Positions 24,167 through 33,855 of a stretch of 64,000 nucleotides of DNA are shown here, piece by piece. Within the stretch, counting starts at the first letter, position 1, and every line of letters starts with the position of its first letter. Source of the stretch: CAYNFR01 sp964616755 (GTDB lineage: Bacteria; Bacteroidota; Bacteroidia; Chitinophagales; Saprospiraceae); NCBI GenBank assembly GCA_964616755.1, contig CAZTSI010000016.1:1-64000 (forward strand), written 5' to 3'. A model generated the notes under the pieces. The model saw only the letters and a program-made list of their open reading frames with translations, had not been told where the DNA came from and did not search any database. Position numbers and translations under genes: made by a program.

Positions 24167-25567
24167 ATGCGACACTTTATGCTCGTTTTCATCCTTTTTA
24201 GCCCTCTGATTGCTTTGGCTCAATCTACCGAATCGGAGATAGACGCCCTATTTATCAAAGACATTCACAATCACACATTAGCCAAAGGTGCTTGTTATGA
24301 ATGGCTTGATCATCTTTCAAGCCAGATAGGAGGCAGGCTATCGGGATCAGAAGAGTCTTTTGAGGCTGTGTATTGGACTGCCGAAAAATTAAAGTCATTA
24401 GCAGATACGGTCTATCTTCAACCATGCAAAGTACCTCATTGGGAAAGAGGTGCATTGGAACAAGTTAAAATTACTAATCTCTCTAAGAGCTCAGATATCT
24501 TGCTTAATGCTTTGGCTCTTGGCAACTCTGTAGCTTCTCCGCCAAATGGAATCGAGGCCGAAGTAATAGAACTCAACAAGCTAGATGATCTAGCCGCACT
24601 AGGACGTAAGAATATTGAGGGTAAAATAGTCTTCTTCAACCGACCAATGGATCCAAAGGAGCTCAATACGTTTTATGCATATGGTGGTGCTGTAGACCAA
24701 AGAGGTAATGGCCCCTCAAAAGCAAGTGAATATGGCGCCATTGGTGCTATCGTGCGTTCGATGACTACCTCTCAAGATGATATTCCCCATACAGGCACCA
24801 CTAGATATGCCGAGGGTGTAACTCCGATCCCCGCTGTTGCCATTAGCACAAATGATGCGAATATGCTAAGTCAATTACTCAAGCAACAGAAGATAAAGGT
24901 GTTTATCAAAACGAATTGCCGTATGGTTGAAATGGAGAAGGAATCTTACAATGTAGTGGCTGAGATAAAAGGAAGTACCTACCCCGATGAAATAATTTTG
25001 GTTGGGGGGCATCTAGACTCATGGGATGTAGGAGGTGGAGCACATGATGATGGCGCTGGCTGTGTGCACAGTATGCAAGTCTTTGAGACTATCAGAACAT
25101 TAGGCTACGTTCCACAACGTACTCTTCGATGTGTTTTATTTATGAATGAAGAGAATGGGCTCGGTGGCGGAAGGGCGTATGCTGAGGCATCTAACCAAGC
25201 TGGGGAATTTCACCTAGCCGCCATAGAATCTGACGCTGGCGGATTTAGTCCTCGTGGATTTACTTTTGATGCAACAGAGGATGTATTTGCCTCCTATTTT
25301 AGGCAAATAAGCGCTTGGTCTTTCTTGCTTGAACCTTATCAATTATTTTTAATTAAGGGAGGGTCAGGTGCTGACATTAATCCGCTTAAAATTCAAAAAG
25401 GCTTACTCAGCGGACTGCGCCCCGATAGCCAACGTTATTTTGATTATCATCACACGGCTGCTGATGTCATTGATGCCGTAAATGAACGCGAATTAAAACT
25501 TGGCGCAGCCGCTATGACTAGCCTAGTATTTTTAATAGATAAATATGGATTATCTGCCAATGAATAA
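24167..25567 (+). CDS. Secreted M28-family zinc aminopeptidase
   Basis: 466 residues from the ATG at 24167 (a GTG two codons upstream is less likely). The signal peptide ends near ALAQ. The M28 core has an inserted PA-like domain (about 120-240, IVFFNRPMDP..YGAIGAIVRS). Metal and catalytic positions are readable: His282 in GGHLDSW, Asp294 in GAHDDGAG, the Glu328-Glu329 pair in FMNEENGLGG, Asp356 in IESDAGG and His428 near YHHTAADV. It should cleave N-terminal residues from peptides in the periplasm or outside. hpt overlaps its last codons by 8 bp. Confidence 0.93.
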   Translation: MRHFMLVFILFSPLIALAQSTESEIDALFIKDIHNHTLAKGACYEWLDHLSSQIGGRLSGSEESFEAVYWTAEKLKSLADTVYLQPCKVPHWERGALEQVKITNLSKSSDILLNALALGNSVASPPNGIEAEVIELNKLDDLAALGRKNIEGKIVFFNRPMDPKELNTFYAYGGAVDQRGNGPSKASEYGAIGAIVRSMTTSQDDIPHTGTTRYAEGVTPIPAVAISTNDANMLSQLLKQQKIKVFIKTNCRMVEMEKESYNVVAEIKGSTYPDEIILVGGHLDSWDVGGGAHDDGAGCVHSMQVFETIRTLGYVPQRTLRCVLFMNEENGLGGGRAYAEASNQAGEFHLAAIESDAGGFSPRGFTFDATEDVFASYFRQISAWSFLLEPYQLFLIKGGSGADINPLKIQKGLLSGLRPDSQRYFDYHHTAADVIDAVNERELKLGAAAMTSLVFLIDKYGLSANE

Positions 25568-26105
25568 ACCTACAACTGTCCAGCTCCTAGACAAAGTCTT
25601 TGAAGTATACCTCTCTGAAGATCAGATCAAGAAGAGGATTGATGAACTAGCTGAAATTATTAATGCCGACTATGAAGGGAAGAGCCCCGTTATATTGAGC
25701 ATATTGAATGGCTCGTTTATCTTCACTGCCGATATTGTCCGCAAATTTAACTTTATGCTCAATGTTGAGTTTGTTCGGTTCAGTTCTTATCACGGTACTA
25801 CTTCCAGTGGCAAAGTCAAAAAGGTAATGAAGGTAAACTCGATTATTAAAGATAAGGACGTTCTGATCATTGAAGACATTATAGATACAGGTCTGACCAT
25901 GCAAGTTGCCCTAGAAGATTTAGCTTCCAAAAAACCTAGATCCATTAGAGTGTTGAGCTTGTTAGTGAAGCCCGAAGCCCTAAAGTATGAGACACAAATC
26001 GACTATGCAGGTTTTGAAATTCCGAATGAATTTGTGGTAGGGTATGGATTAGACTACAGTGAACTTGGCAGAGATCTTCCTGCCATCTATCGTCTAAAAA
26101 GTTAA
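25560..26105 (+). CDS. hpt: Hypoxanthine phosphoribosyltransferase
   Basis: Purine salvage: converts hypoxanthine or guanine plus PRPP to IMP or GMP; cytoplasmic. About 181 residues from the ATG at 25560, which overlaps the peptidase stop (ATGAATAA) and suggests coupled translation; an earlier in-frame start at 25545 is less likely. The PRPP-binding motif DVLIIEDIIDTGLTM is intact, and the segments VILSILNGSFIFTADIVR and FVVGYGLDYSE are typical of bacterial Hpt. Confidence 0.95.
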   Translation: MNKPTTVQLLDKVFEVYLSEDQIKKRIDELAEIINADYEGKSPVILSILNGSFIFTADIVRKFNFMLNVEFVRFSSYHGTTSSGKVKKVMKVNSIIKDKDVLIIEDIIDTGLTMQVALEDLASKKPRSIRVLSLLVKPEALKYETQIDYAGFEIPNEFVVGYGLDYSELGRDLPAIYRLKS

Positions 26106-26287
26106 TCTCGTGGTCTTTAAACAAAAGATAAACTCTCATTGTCATTCCATAATTAAACGACCACCCGTCACTTGATTGCTTGACGCAATGCAAGGATAAT
26201 GAATACATCTAATTCAAATGTTGTTCTAACGGTAGCAGAGGTTGCTCGTATAGTGATTACCGCTTAAATGCAGTCATTGATATTATA

Positions 26288-27793
26288 CTACAACTCTTTT
26301 CGCAACCTAGCGACGGGAATATTTAGTTGCTCTCGATATTTAGCTACTGTACGCCTAGCAATATTATATCCCTTTTTATTTAACACCTCCATCAAACGTT
26401 CATCAGACAGTGGCTGCCGTTTGTCTTCATGCGAAATCATATCGTTCAAAATATTTTTTACCTCGAGTGTAGATACTTCCTCGCCGCTACTGGTCTGCAT
26501 ACCTTCAGAAAAGAAGTCCTTTAATCGTTTAGTGCCAAATTCTGTTTGAACATATTTGCTATTGGCTACTCGCGAAACAGTAGAAATATCTAAGCCCGTT
26601 ACCTCAGCAATATCTTTGAGGATCATAGGTCGAATTCTTCGATCATCACCCGTGTTAAAATAATCCTTTTGATATTGAAGAATACTATACATCGTATTGT
26701 ATAATGTCTCTTGACGTTGCTTAATGGCATCAATAAACCATTTCGCACTATCTATTTTTTGTTTGATAAACATCACGGCTTCCTTATCCTGGCGACTTGC
26801 TTTGCCATGTGTTGTGGTATCCCTAAATGTTTTTAGGATATCCATGTAATGATCACTAATCCGTAAATCTGGGGCGTTTTTGTTGTTAATCGTCAATTCC
26901 AATTCGCCATCCCTATTTAAGATGATAAAATCTGGAATGATATATTGACTGTCTTTATTTGCGCTATTCGACACGCCGCCTGTGTAGGCGCTTGCTGGTT
27001 TAGGATTCAGTTTTAGTATCTCATCAATGGCCTCTTTTAACTGGCTATCTGATAGCGAAAGAGATCGATTTAGCTTGGTGTAATGCTTTTTAGAAAACTC
27101 TTCGAAGTATTTGCTCAAAATCTTATGGGCTATTTTCTGCGCTTCTAATCGATCTAGCCTGGTCTCAAACTCCATTTTGGCATCAAGTTGAATCAGCAAG
27201 GCTTCTTGTAAATCTTGAGCGCCCACCCCTAGAGGTTCAAGTCGCTGAATTTTAAGCAGAATTCTTTCGATCTCTTCTTCCTTCACTTGAATATTTTGCG
27301 AAAACAAGAGATCATCCACCATAGCTGAAGGTTCGCGTCGCAAATATCCGTCGTCATCGATATTGCCCACTATGTGTTCGGCAATTATACCCTCCTCCTG
27401 TGAAGAAAAATCCATCATACCTACTTGTCCTAGGAGGAATTCATGAAACGAGTTTCCAACCGCTATGGGCGATGCCTTGGATTCTTCATCCATGTAGGAA
27501 TCGCCTTTCATCTTATATAAGATGGGATCATCTTCCATGTATTCTTTCAGATAATCATCTAATTCAAAGGAATCATCGTCCTTATCTTTATTATCTGCTA
27601 CATCTTCATCATTCAAGTCAAAGACGTCTTTATATTCTTCATTTTCGCTTTCTTCGAGAGCGGGGTTGGCTTCTAATTCTTCTTTGATGCGTTGATCCAA
27701 GGTGGCAGTGGGTATCTGCAATAGCTTCATAAGCTGAATCTGCTGAGGAGACAGCTTCTGAATCATTTTTTGTGAAAGGGACTGCTTTAGCAT
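26288..27793 (-). CDS. rpoN: RNA polymerase sigma-54 factor
   Basis: 501 residues with all three sigma-54 regions: region I, glutamine- and leucine-rich (LKQSLSQKMIQKLSPQQIQLMKLLQ, split here only by description); a very acidic region II (about 45-85, DVFDLNDEDVADNKDKDDD); the core-binding and DNA-binding domains; and the RpoN box ARRTVAKYRE near the C-terminus. It directs transcription from -24/-12 promoters and needs an enhancer-binding activator; none is encoded in this window. Convergent with hpt. Confidence 0.97.
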   Translation of the reverse strand: MLKQSLSQKMIQKLSPQQIQLMKLLQIPTATLDQRIKEELEANPALEESENEEYKDVFDLNDEDVADNKDKDDDSFELDDYLKEYMEDDPILYKMKGDSYMDEESKASPIAVGNSFHEFLLGQVGMMDFSSQEEGIIAEHIVGNIDDDGYLRREPSAMVDDLLFSQNIQVKEEEIERILLKIQRLEPLGVGAQDLQEALLIQLDAKMEFETRLDRLEAQKIAHKILSKYFEEFSKKHYTKLNRSLSLSDSQLKEAIDEILKLNPKPASAYTGGVSNSANKDSQYIIPDFIILNRDGELELTINNKNAPDLRISDHYMDILKTFRDTTTHGKASRQDKEAVMFIKQKIDSAKWFIDAIKQRQETLYNTMYSILQYQKDYFNTGDDRRIRPMILKDIAEVTGLDISTVSRVANSKYVQTEFGTKRLKDFFSEGMQTSSGEEVSTLEVKNILNDMISHEDKRQPLSDERLMEVLNKKGYNIARRTVAKYREQLNIPVARLRKEL

Positions 27794-28132
27794 ATCTAAC
27801 GTCGACTTAGTTTCCTTAAATTCGAAGCATTATAACTAACACTTCTTTTGATTTAATAGTTTTTCTAGGTCTGAGATAACAGATATGAACAGAGAGTCAA
27901 ACATATTACAATTATTTGTAATATATGATATATTGACTATAAACAATTTACGTGCCAAAGTTTTTTTTACTTCACTTAGCCCTAATTATGCTCCTTGACT
28001 CTTTTTTGGCACACAGGCTTCAAAAAAAAACGAAGAAGCAAAGCATAGTTGATATACTTATCTATTTCTTCGCACTTGTTGACCACAAATTAGAGAGAAT
28101 ACATTTTCTTTGTACCATTATAATCAATAAGT

Positions 28133-28267
28133 ATGTCTCACGGTCCAGAAGAAATCAATTACGGTAAAAAAGGTGGATGTTTAGCTTTCTTTTTCATATT
28201 CATGGCCTTGTTTGTGATCTTGTGTATTTACATCTATTCACAGAATATGGCATTTCTCCCAAAATAA
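28133..28267 (+). CDS. Small 44-aa single-pass membrane protein
   Basis: An ATG frame of 44 codons, too short for most gene callers. The product starts MSHGPEEINYGKKGG, then has one strong hydrophobic segment (about 16-36, CLAFFFIFMALFVILCIYIY) and a short tail ending in Lys. The positive charges before the helix suggest an N-in orientation. I do not recognise a family. It lies about 180 bp upstream of the pth core on the same strand. The clean soluble-membrane-tail layout makes it more convincing than a random frame. Confidence 0.5.
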   Translation: MSHGPEEINYGKKGGCLAFFFIFMALFVILCIYIYSQNMAFLPK

Positions 28268-28446
28268 TTTGAATTGGATAGTCTTCTATTCATAGATGCG
28301 CTCTATTGGACGGGCATCAGTTAATATCACTGACTGACCAACTATTCGTGAAAAACCTAACATTAACCTCTATACTAGCACGAATATTCAGCTGGAAGAG
28401 AAAACCTGCGAGAAAACCAGAACAATTAAGCTTTGTCGGTGATCAT

Positions 28447-29019
28447 ATGAAATATCTTATTATAGGATTAGGAAATATCGGTGACGAATACGATCAAACG
28501 CGACATAATGTTGGTTTTGAAGTTGTAGATTATTTAGCCCGATCACATCAAGGCACATTTAAGGCAGCAACGCATGGGTCGATCGCCCATATTAAGCATC
28601 GTGGACGTCAACTTATCTTGCTCAAGCCTTCTACCTATATGAATCGAAGCGGCAAAGCTGTTCATTACTGGGCACAAAAAGAAAATATTTCCGCTGAGCG
28701 AATCTTAGTTATTTTAGACGATCTAAATCTGGATTTTGGGCACATCCGAATAAGAGCCAAGGGTAGCGACGGTGGGCATAACGGGCTCAAAGATATCAAT
28801 CAATATTTGGGCAATAATTATGCACGTCTTCGGGTAGGAATAGGTAATCAGTACACAAAAGGTCGACAAGTAGATTATGTCTTAGGCAAATGGGGCAAGA
28901 ATGAATTGAGCACCTTACCCACAATAATTCAGCATTCGAGTGATGCAATATTAAGTTATTGCTTCGCTGGGCTGATAGAAACGATGAGCCAATATAACGG
29001 TGAAGTCAAAATACCATAG
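28447..29019 (+). CDS. pth: Peptidyl-tRNA hydrolase
   Basis: Releases tRNA from prematurely dropped peptidyl-tRNA; cytoplasmic. From the ATG at 28447 the enzyme has 190 residues, the family's usual length, beginning MKYLIIGLGNIGDEYDQTRHNVGFE with catalytic His (TRHNVG) and the LLKPSTYMNRSG, VILDDLNLDFG and GSDGGHNGLKDI motifs. The frame stays open upstream to a TTG at 28306; from the GTG at 28348 it would add a basic, amphipathic leader (TSILARIFSWKRKPARK). Comparable leaders occur in other Bacteroidota Pth proteins, so a non-ATG start at 28348 is possible. Confidence 0.95.
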   Translation: MKYLIIGLGNIGDEYDQTRHNVGFEVVDYLARSHQGTFKAATHGSIAHIKHRGRQLILLKPSTYMNRSGKAVHYWAQKENISAERILVILDDLNLDFGHIRIRAKGSDGGHNGLKDINQYLGNNYARLRVGIGNQYTKGRQVDYVLGKWGKNELSTLPTIIQHSSDAILSYCFAGLIETMSQYNGEVKIP

Positions 29020-29040
29020 ATCATAAGATATTCTCGTTGG

Positions 29041-29655
29041 CTATATGGCCTTTAGCCATCCAGTAATACTCAATCGGTATCGCGTAGCACTTGGCATTAC
29101 TTCATGCTCCGTAGCATCGCTTTTAAAAAAAACAGCTCGCCCACCAACAGGCAGTATTGCTTTGGTCCGATCTGTCAGATACAAGACTAACTGACCTTGA
29201 TCATTGGATTGCCAGTCATCATTGAGATAACATACAAGTGAATATTTTCGTCCCGAGTCTGTATTAAATTGATCTTTGTGTCGGACATAAAAACTCCCCT
29301 GCTCATAAAAAGCAAAGTGAAACTCAAATGCATTTAAGGCTGTATAACATGTTTTATTCAAATAGGAGATGAAATCTTGCACCCTTTGAATGAAATTTTG
29401 CTCATCCTCATCGCTTGAATCTGGCTCGATCCAACGGATTAAATCACCTCTGATCACTCGATTCTGTTGATAAGCTGTCTGCCTCCCAATACCCGCTGCA
29501 TGCATTTCGCCCTTATGATACAATTCAAGTAATCTGGTTCGCAGTTTTACAACCATCTCCGGCGGCAAAAAAAGATCACTTACACCAAAATGGTCGTCGA
29601 CAAAACCTTGAATAAGGGCTTCATATTCACGTACTCCAACATCCATATCGCTCAT
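29041..29655 (-). CDS. 2OG-Fe(II) oxygenase
   Basis: 204 residues from the ATG at 29655 (an in-frame TTG three codons earlier is less likely). The double-stranded beta-helix core shows the iron-binding HxD in YVRHKDQF, the distal His in ATEHEVMPS and the 2-oxoglutarate-binding Arg in TRYRLSITGW; YSLVCYLNDDW is the typical strand between them. It resembles the SM-20/prolyl-4-hydroxylase-like group (P4Hc). The substrate, protein or small molecule, is unknown. Convergent with pth, 21 bp apart. Confidence 0.88.
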   Translation of the reverse strand: MSDMDVGVREYEALIQGFVDDHFGVSDLFLPPEMVVKLRTRLLELYHKGEMHAAGIGRQTAYQQNRVIRGDLIRWIEPDSSDEDEQNFIQRVQDFISYLNKTCYTALNAFEFHFAFYEQGSFYVRHKDQFNTDSGRKYSLVCYLNDDWQSNDQGQLVLYLTDRTKAILPVGGRAVFFKSDATEHEVMPSATRYRLSITGWLKAI

Positions 29656-29703
29656 ACACAACAAATAGAAAAAACCTGACTTAATAAATTTTAGAAAGAA
29701 AAA

Positions 29704-29838
29704 CTACTTCGGGTAATTCATAAAGTTCCGCAGATCTTGGTATTCTGTCACTCGGTACACCAAATCTGCTTCTTGAATGCGTCTACCATTAATGTACGGG
29801 ACAACGCTCACATCGACCCATCCATCACGTTCGAAGGT
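29704..29838 (-). pseudogene. Diverged copy of the last 44 codons of the PorE-like gene
   Basis: The minus strand encodes a 44-residue peptide ending in TAG that aligns with the C-terminus of the protein at 31699-33855: by hand 31 of 44 residues are identical, including ERDGWVDVSV, NGRR, EYQDLRN and MNY. A 27-nt stretch is identical between 29803-29829 and 31798-31824. Upstream of 29838 the match continues for about ten bases with a one-base insertion and then meets a stop. There is no start codon and no rest of the gene, so it is a fragment. It directly follows the propeller lipoprotein gene. Confidence 0.85.
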
Positions 29839-29864
29839 CTAAAGGTACATGCTAATGAGTGCTC

Positions 29865-31055
29865 TTATTTAATTTTATTTAATTCGGCAATATAAATATA
29901 GGATAGACCTGCCTGCTCATTATGGACTGCGTCATTCGCCATTAAATATTTATTGTTATCTCCTAACTTTGTTAAGAATCCCGCGCCCCCTTGTGGAAGT
30001 ACAAATTCCTTGCTTTGATAAGTCAATTGCTCGTTCGATCTTGTTCCATCTATGTAAATACATAGTCTTTTAAGAGATGATAAGTCATGAACAAAATCTT
30101 CAGCAGCTTCCGGCTCTCCTTTATTATAGCATAATATTATTTCCCCAGCCCTGGTGCCATTTAAGCTTGATAAGTAGCCATTACGTAAATTTAATAGATT
30201 GACATCGACAGATCCTAGCGGTGCAGTTTTCATCTCAGGTCTATACTTATATTCTAATAAATAACTTATCATCTTAGGTCGTGTCGTTAGGTCATTCTCA
30301 TATATAAAGATTCGATTATCTGCATTCGTGGCAAATAATAGCTTGTTGTTGTCATACTCAGAAAAAAAGAATGCGCCGTCAGGAAAAAAGCGATGAGCAT
30401 CGTCAGCCGTTAATTGAATGCTTCGTGGGTCCAAACCAATCATACAGCTCGAAAATCCCTTTTCTAAATTTAGAAGTCCGAGATATCGAATACTCTTCAT
30501 GTACTCAAGTGAATAATAATTCATTTCCATTGAACTAGACGTTGGATTAAAACAGTTTGAGCCGTACAATATCCAATTCTTATCACATCCAAATGGCACC
30601 ATTGTCTTATAGTGTCCACGCACGTTCTCTGATGTATTATTTAGGATTTTAGTTAACGTATCTCTTCGTAGGTCATATTTGTAGAAGCCTCTCTCCGTAC
30701 ATAGTAAGAGACTATTATCATTCTCAATAAATGCACCTGCAGCAAATGTCGTTCCCGGCTGATCGCTATTAGGCCCAAATATTTGGATTCGCCGCTCAAC
30801 TCGTCTACCAATATCAAAAAGAATTATCTCTTCAGAGCCCCATTCATATAGTAAAAGTTGATTAGCGTCTTGAGAAGCGTCCACAAACTCTATATACTGA
30901 TTGCCGGATACCTTCAAGGTGTCGATTATGGATACTTCTATATTATCAATATATTCTACAGCAATATCACTATTGCCGATTAGTAAAGAACACGAATTAA
31001 CTATAAATACGAAGATAAAAATGCATGAGCCACAAAGTGGTTCTTTTAATTCCAT
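29865..31055 (-). CDS. Propeller-like lipoprotein of unknown function
   Basis: 396 residues with a lipobox VNSC (Cys22). The rest is built of repeating strand blocks with short turns (LLLYEWGSEEIILFDI, SLLLCTERGFYKYDL, KLLFATNADNRIFIYEND, AGEIILCYNKGE), consistent with a six-bladed TolB-like or DUF4221-type propeller as seen in Bacteroidota lipoproteins; I cannot assign a family firmly. It starts 6 bp after the stop of the six-cysteine peptide gene and must be cotranscribed with it. In Bacteroides, propeller lipoproteins of this kind often accompany small NVEALA-type secreted peptides, which is the closest parallel I know. Confidence 0.7.
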   Translation of the reverse strand: MELKEPLCGSCIFIFVFIVNSCSLLIGNSDIAVEYIDNIEVSIIDTLKVSGNQYIEFVDASQDANQLLLYEWGSEEIILFDIGRRVERRIQIFGPNSDQPGTTFAAGAFIENDNSLLLCTERGFYKYDLRRDTLTKILNNTSENVRGHYKTMVPFGCDKNWILYGSNCFNPTSSSMEMNYYSLEYMKSIRYLGLLNLEKGFSSCMIGLDPRSIQLTADDAHRFFPDGAFFFSEYDNNKLLFATNADNRIFIYENDLTTRPKMISYLLEYKYRPEMKTAPLGSVDVNLLNLRNGYLSSLNGTRAGEIILCYNKGEPEAAEDFVHDLSSLKRLCIYIDGTRSNEQLTYQSKEFVLPQGGAGFLTKLGDNNKYLMANDAVHNEQAGLSYIYIAELNKIK

Positions 31056-31061
31056 CGAATT

Positions 31062-31280
31062 CTATTTATCTCCTCCGAAGGGTAAACAGCAATAACCAAC
31101 AGGATTCATGTCATTGCCACATTCTGCAATTCGTGGTGCACCAGGAGACCCGATCCAGAAAGATACAGGTGCGGGTATATAACCTGAAGGACAACATGAA
31201 CAACCATTAGACTGTAAACCGGTGTGTATAGATAAAAGTAAAAGTAACACAAATAGAATGCGAAGAATTGGATTTTTCAT
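31062..31280 (-). CDS. Small secreted six-cysteine peptide
   Basis: 72 residues: a signal peptide (basic start, then LFVLLLLLSIHTG) followed by a mature part of about 48 residues with six cysteines at 27, 29, 30, 54, 64 and 65, arranged CxCC, C, CC, and rich in Pro and Gly. It ends in GGDK. The spacing suggests disulfide bonding or metal binding. No family is recognised with certainty; size, signal peptide, Cys-rich tail and a downstream propeller lipoprotein recall the NVEALA peptides of Bacteroidales. A (TTAG)14 array begins 34 bp upstream of its ATG, in the promoter zone, so expression may vary with repeat number. Confidence 0.65.
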   Translation of the reverse strand: MKNPILRILFVLLLLLSIHTGLQSNGCSCCPSGYIPAPVSFWIGSPGAPRIAECGNDMNPVGYCCLPFGGDK

Positions 31281-31314
31281 ATCTCACATGTCTTACAATG
31301 AATAATATTCAATA

Positions 31315-31698
<384 letters not shown>

Positions 31699-33855
31699 TT
31701 AATCCTTATAATTCATATAGTTGCGCAGGTCTTGATATTCGTTGACCTTAAACACCAGATCGGTTTCAACCATCCGACGTCCATTAAGATAAGGTATAAC
31801 GCTCACATCGACCCATCCATCACGCTCCAAGTCTCGGCTAACTTGCAATGCTTTGGCAAAGGTATCATATAGACCAATAGTATAAAGATATAGTCCGGTA
31901 TCCGGATCTCGTTCGACTGTGGCATCATTATATAAGCTAAGCAGTTTGCCACGATACATCTGCCCCATTGTTATGAGTCGAATTTTATAGCTTAATTCGT
32001 CGTATACTAATGTTTCATACAACATCGCCTTGAGACTAAAATAATCCTCAGCCAAATCGGGCGAAGTATGAACAATTCTAACTTCGCGATCTGTTGGGCC
32101 ATGCACACGAAATTCAATTCGAGCATTATACTTTTCAGCTAAAGCATCATCACCACCCTCTCGCTGATTTTTTATCAAGGGATAATTATAGCCTGTGCCC
32201 TTTGTCAAGATTCGTGTTCTATCAATTCCTCGCTCCACAAGATATTGTTGAGCCCGTTCGGCTGTTTTTATGGAAGAAAAAATACTGAATTCGGGTATTT
32301 CAAGTTTGCCACTATGCCCTATGATCTCTAGCGACAATTCACTATCTGCTTGAAGTAGTGCGCCTACTTTATCGAGAATATGTGTGTTGACAGTAGTATT
32401 AACATCCGAACTTTCAATATAATAGAGATAGGGGATCTCAAGTTCTATCGGCTGTCGAACAGTAAAACTAGAATCCTCCGAAATATTTTCTAATGTCAAC
32501 CAGTCTTCACTGATGGTATGACTCTCATCTACTTCAACCATATTTGAGGCCGTGTATTGGATAAAACCTAAGTCTTCGCTCACAAAATTTTGCTCATGAA
32601 GCCTTTCTTTAAACCGCGCTACATATATGTCATAAGCCCCTAACCCATTTTTTCTATTGGACGAAAAAATAGCAGTTAATCCTTCGAAGCTAAGTTCAAA
32701 ATCTAGTTCATCTCCTGCGCTATTGATTGGGATGCCCACGTTCATCGCTACAGACCACGAATCTGATTCATACAAGTAATTAGATCTGTACACGTCAAAT
32801 CCTCCTATGCTGTACTCTCGGTTGCTGCTAAAATATATGGTTCGACCATCTGCTGACAGAAAAGGCGAAAGTTCATCATCTGCTGTATTAATAGATGCGC
32901 CTAAATTAATCGGAGCTGACCAGTCCTTTCCTTCCTTCTTAACCGCATACAAATCATAACCACCATAACCCTCGGGCAAATTGAGCGATACGAATATCAC
33001 TTCATCATTCCAATAAAACATCCTTTTGTTGAAGCTCGTCAGCGGTAATTCAAGACCCATTTTTCGGCTGCTTCCTGCCGTAGCGGTGCCATTCAAAAGT
33101 ATTTCTCCGCCGATGTTGGTCTCTCGATAAAAGTAGACGCCATTGGCACTATTTGTAAACCCTAAAATGATTTCATCTTTACCTCGATTAATGGAGGACG
33201 GAAGGCGCTTAGGGTCACCCCATGCCGATTCGTTTTGATCAATATAATAGATATCAAAATCACTTGCACGCATACTTAGGCCTACATTTGGCCGATTACT
33301 GCTGTAGTACAATCGCCCGAGATAACTTGGACTATGAATAGCGCCCACATCGTCGTAGATTGAATTAATCTTCTTAGAGGGATTATCTACAATGGCTATG
33401 GGCTTTTGATACGAGATATTTATGGCATGGCCACATTGTTTGATCAGTTTTCGCAGGCGTCTTCGTTCGGGACTCGTCTCAGAGAGTTTTGACAAGTATT
33501 TTTTATAGTAGTTAGCTGCCTTCGCAAACTCGCCGCGGTGATGATAAATAGAGCCCGTGTAATAATCAATCAGATCATTATCATAACCAAACTCGAGTGC
33601 TTTTCTGAAATCTTCAAGAGCGTTGTCAAGTTGATTTATTTCATAATAGCATATCCCTCTTTTGAGCAAAAGGGGGCCACTTTGAGGTAATTTTTCGACC
33701 TGATTATAATAAATGATCGCTTCATGAAATTGATCATTATCATAGGCTTCGGTGGCTTTTTGTAGATTGTCTTGCTGAGCTGATAATCCTATCGAACAGA
33801 TCAATTGAATTAAGATCAATGTAGCACCCGCCCAATTAAATTTCCCTATTATCAT
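31699..33855 (-). CDS. PorE-like TPR-PD40-OmpA outer membrane protein
   Basis: From the ATG at 33855 the protein has 718 residues: signal peptide (ending LSAQ), TPR repeats (about 25-130, with LKRGICYYEINQLDNALEDF), WD40/PD40 blades (about 165-405, GRLYYSSNRPN, GRTIYFSSNREYSIGGFDVY, LTAIFSSNRKNGLGAYDIY), then an OmpA-like peptidoglycan-binding domain (about 490-600, SLEIIGHSG..ERAQQYLVERGI). The C-terminal 100 residues form an extra domain with a SPOR-like tail (YTIGLYDTFAKALQV). The TPR-PD40-OmpA order is that of the T9SS component PorE. It overlaps the end of the E2 gene by 20 bp. Its last 44 codons are duplicated at 29704-29838. Confidence 0.85.
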   Translation of the reverse strand: MIIGKFNWAGATLILIQLICSIGLSAQQDNLQKATEAYDNDQFHEAIIYYNQVEKLPQSGPLLLKRGICYYEINQLDNALEDFRKALEFGYDNDLIDYYTGSIYHHRGEFAKAANYYKKYLSKLSETSPERRRLRKLIKQCGHAINISYQKPIAIVDNPSKKINSIYDDVGAIHSPSYLGRLYYSSNRPNVGLSMRASDFDIYYIDQNESAWGDPKRLPSSINRGKDEIILGFTNSANGVYFYRETNIGGEILLNGTATAGSSRKMGLELPLTSFNKRMFYWNDEVIFVSLNLPEGYGGYDLYAVKKEGKDWSAPINLGASINTADDELSPFLSADGRTIYFSSNREYSIGGFDVYRSNYLYESDSWSVAMNVGIPINSAGDELDFELSFEGLTAIFSSNRKNGLGAYDIYVARFKERLHEQNFVSEDLGFIQYTASNMVEVDESHTISEDWLTLENISEDSSFTVRQPIELEIPYLYYIESSDVNTTVNTHILDKVGALLQADSELSLEIIGHSGKLEIPEFSIFSSIKTAERAQQYLVERGIDRTRILTKGTGYNYPLIKNQREGGDDALAEKYNARIEFRVHGPTDREVRIVHTSPDLAEDYFSLKAMLYETLVYDELSYKIRLITMGQMYRGKLLSLYNDATVERDPDTGLYLYTIGLYDTFAKALQVSRDLERDGWVDVSVIPYLNGRRMVETDLVFKVNEYQDLRNYMNYKD

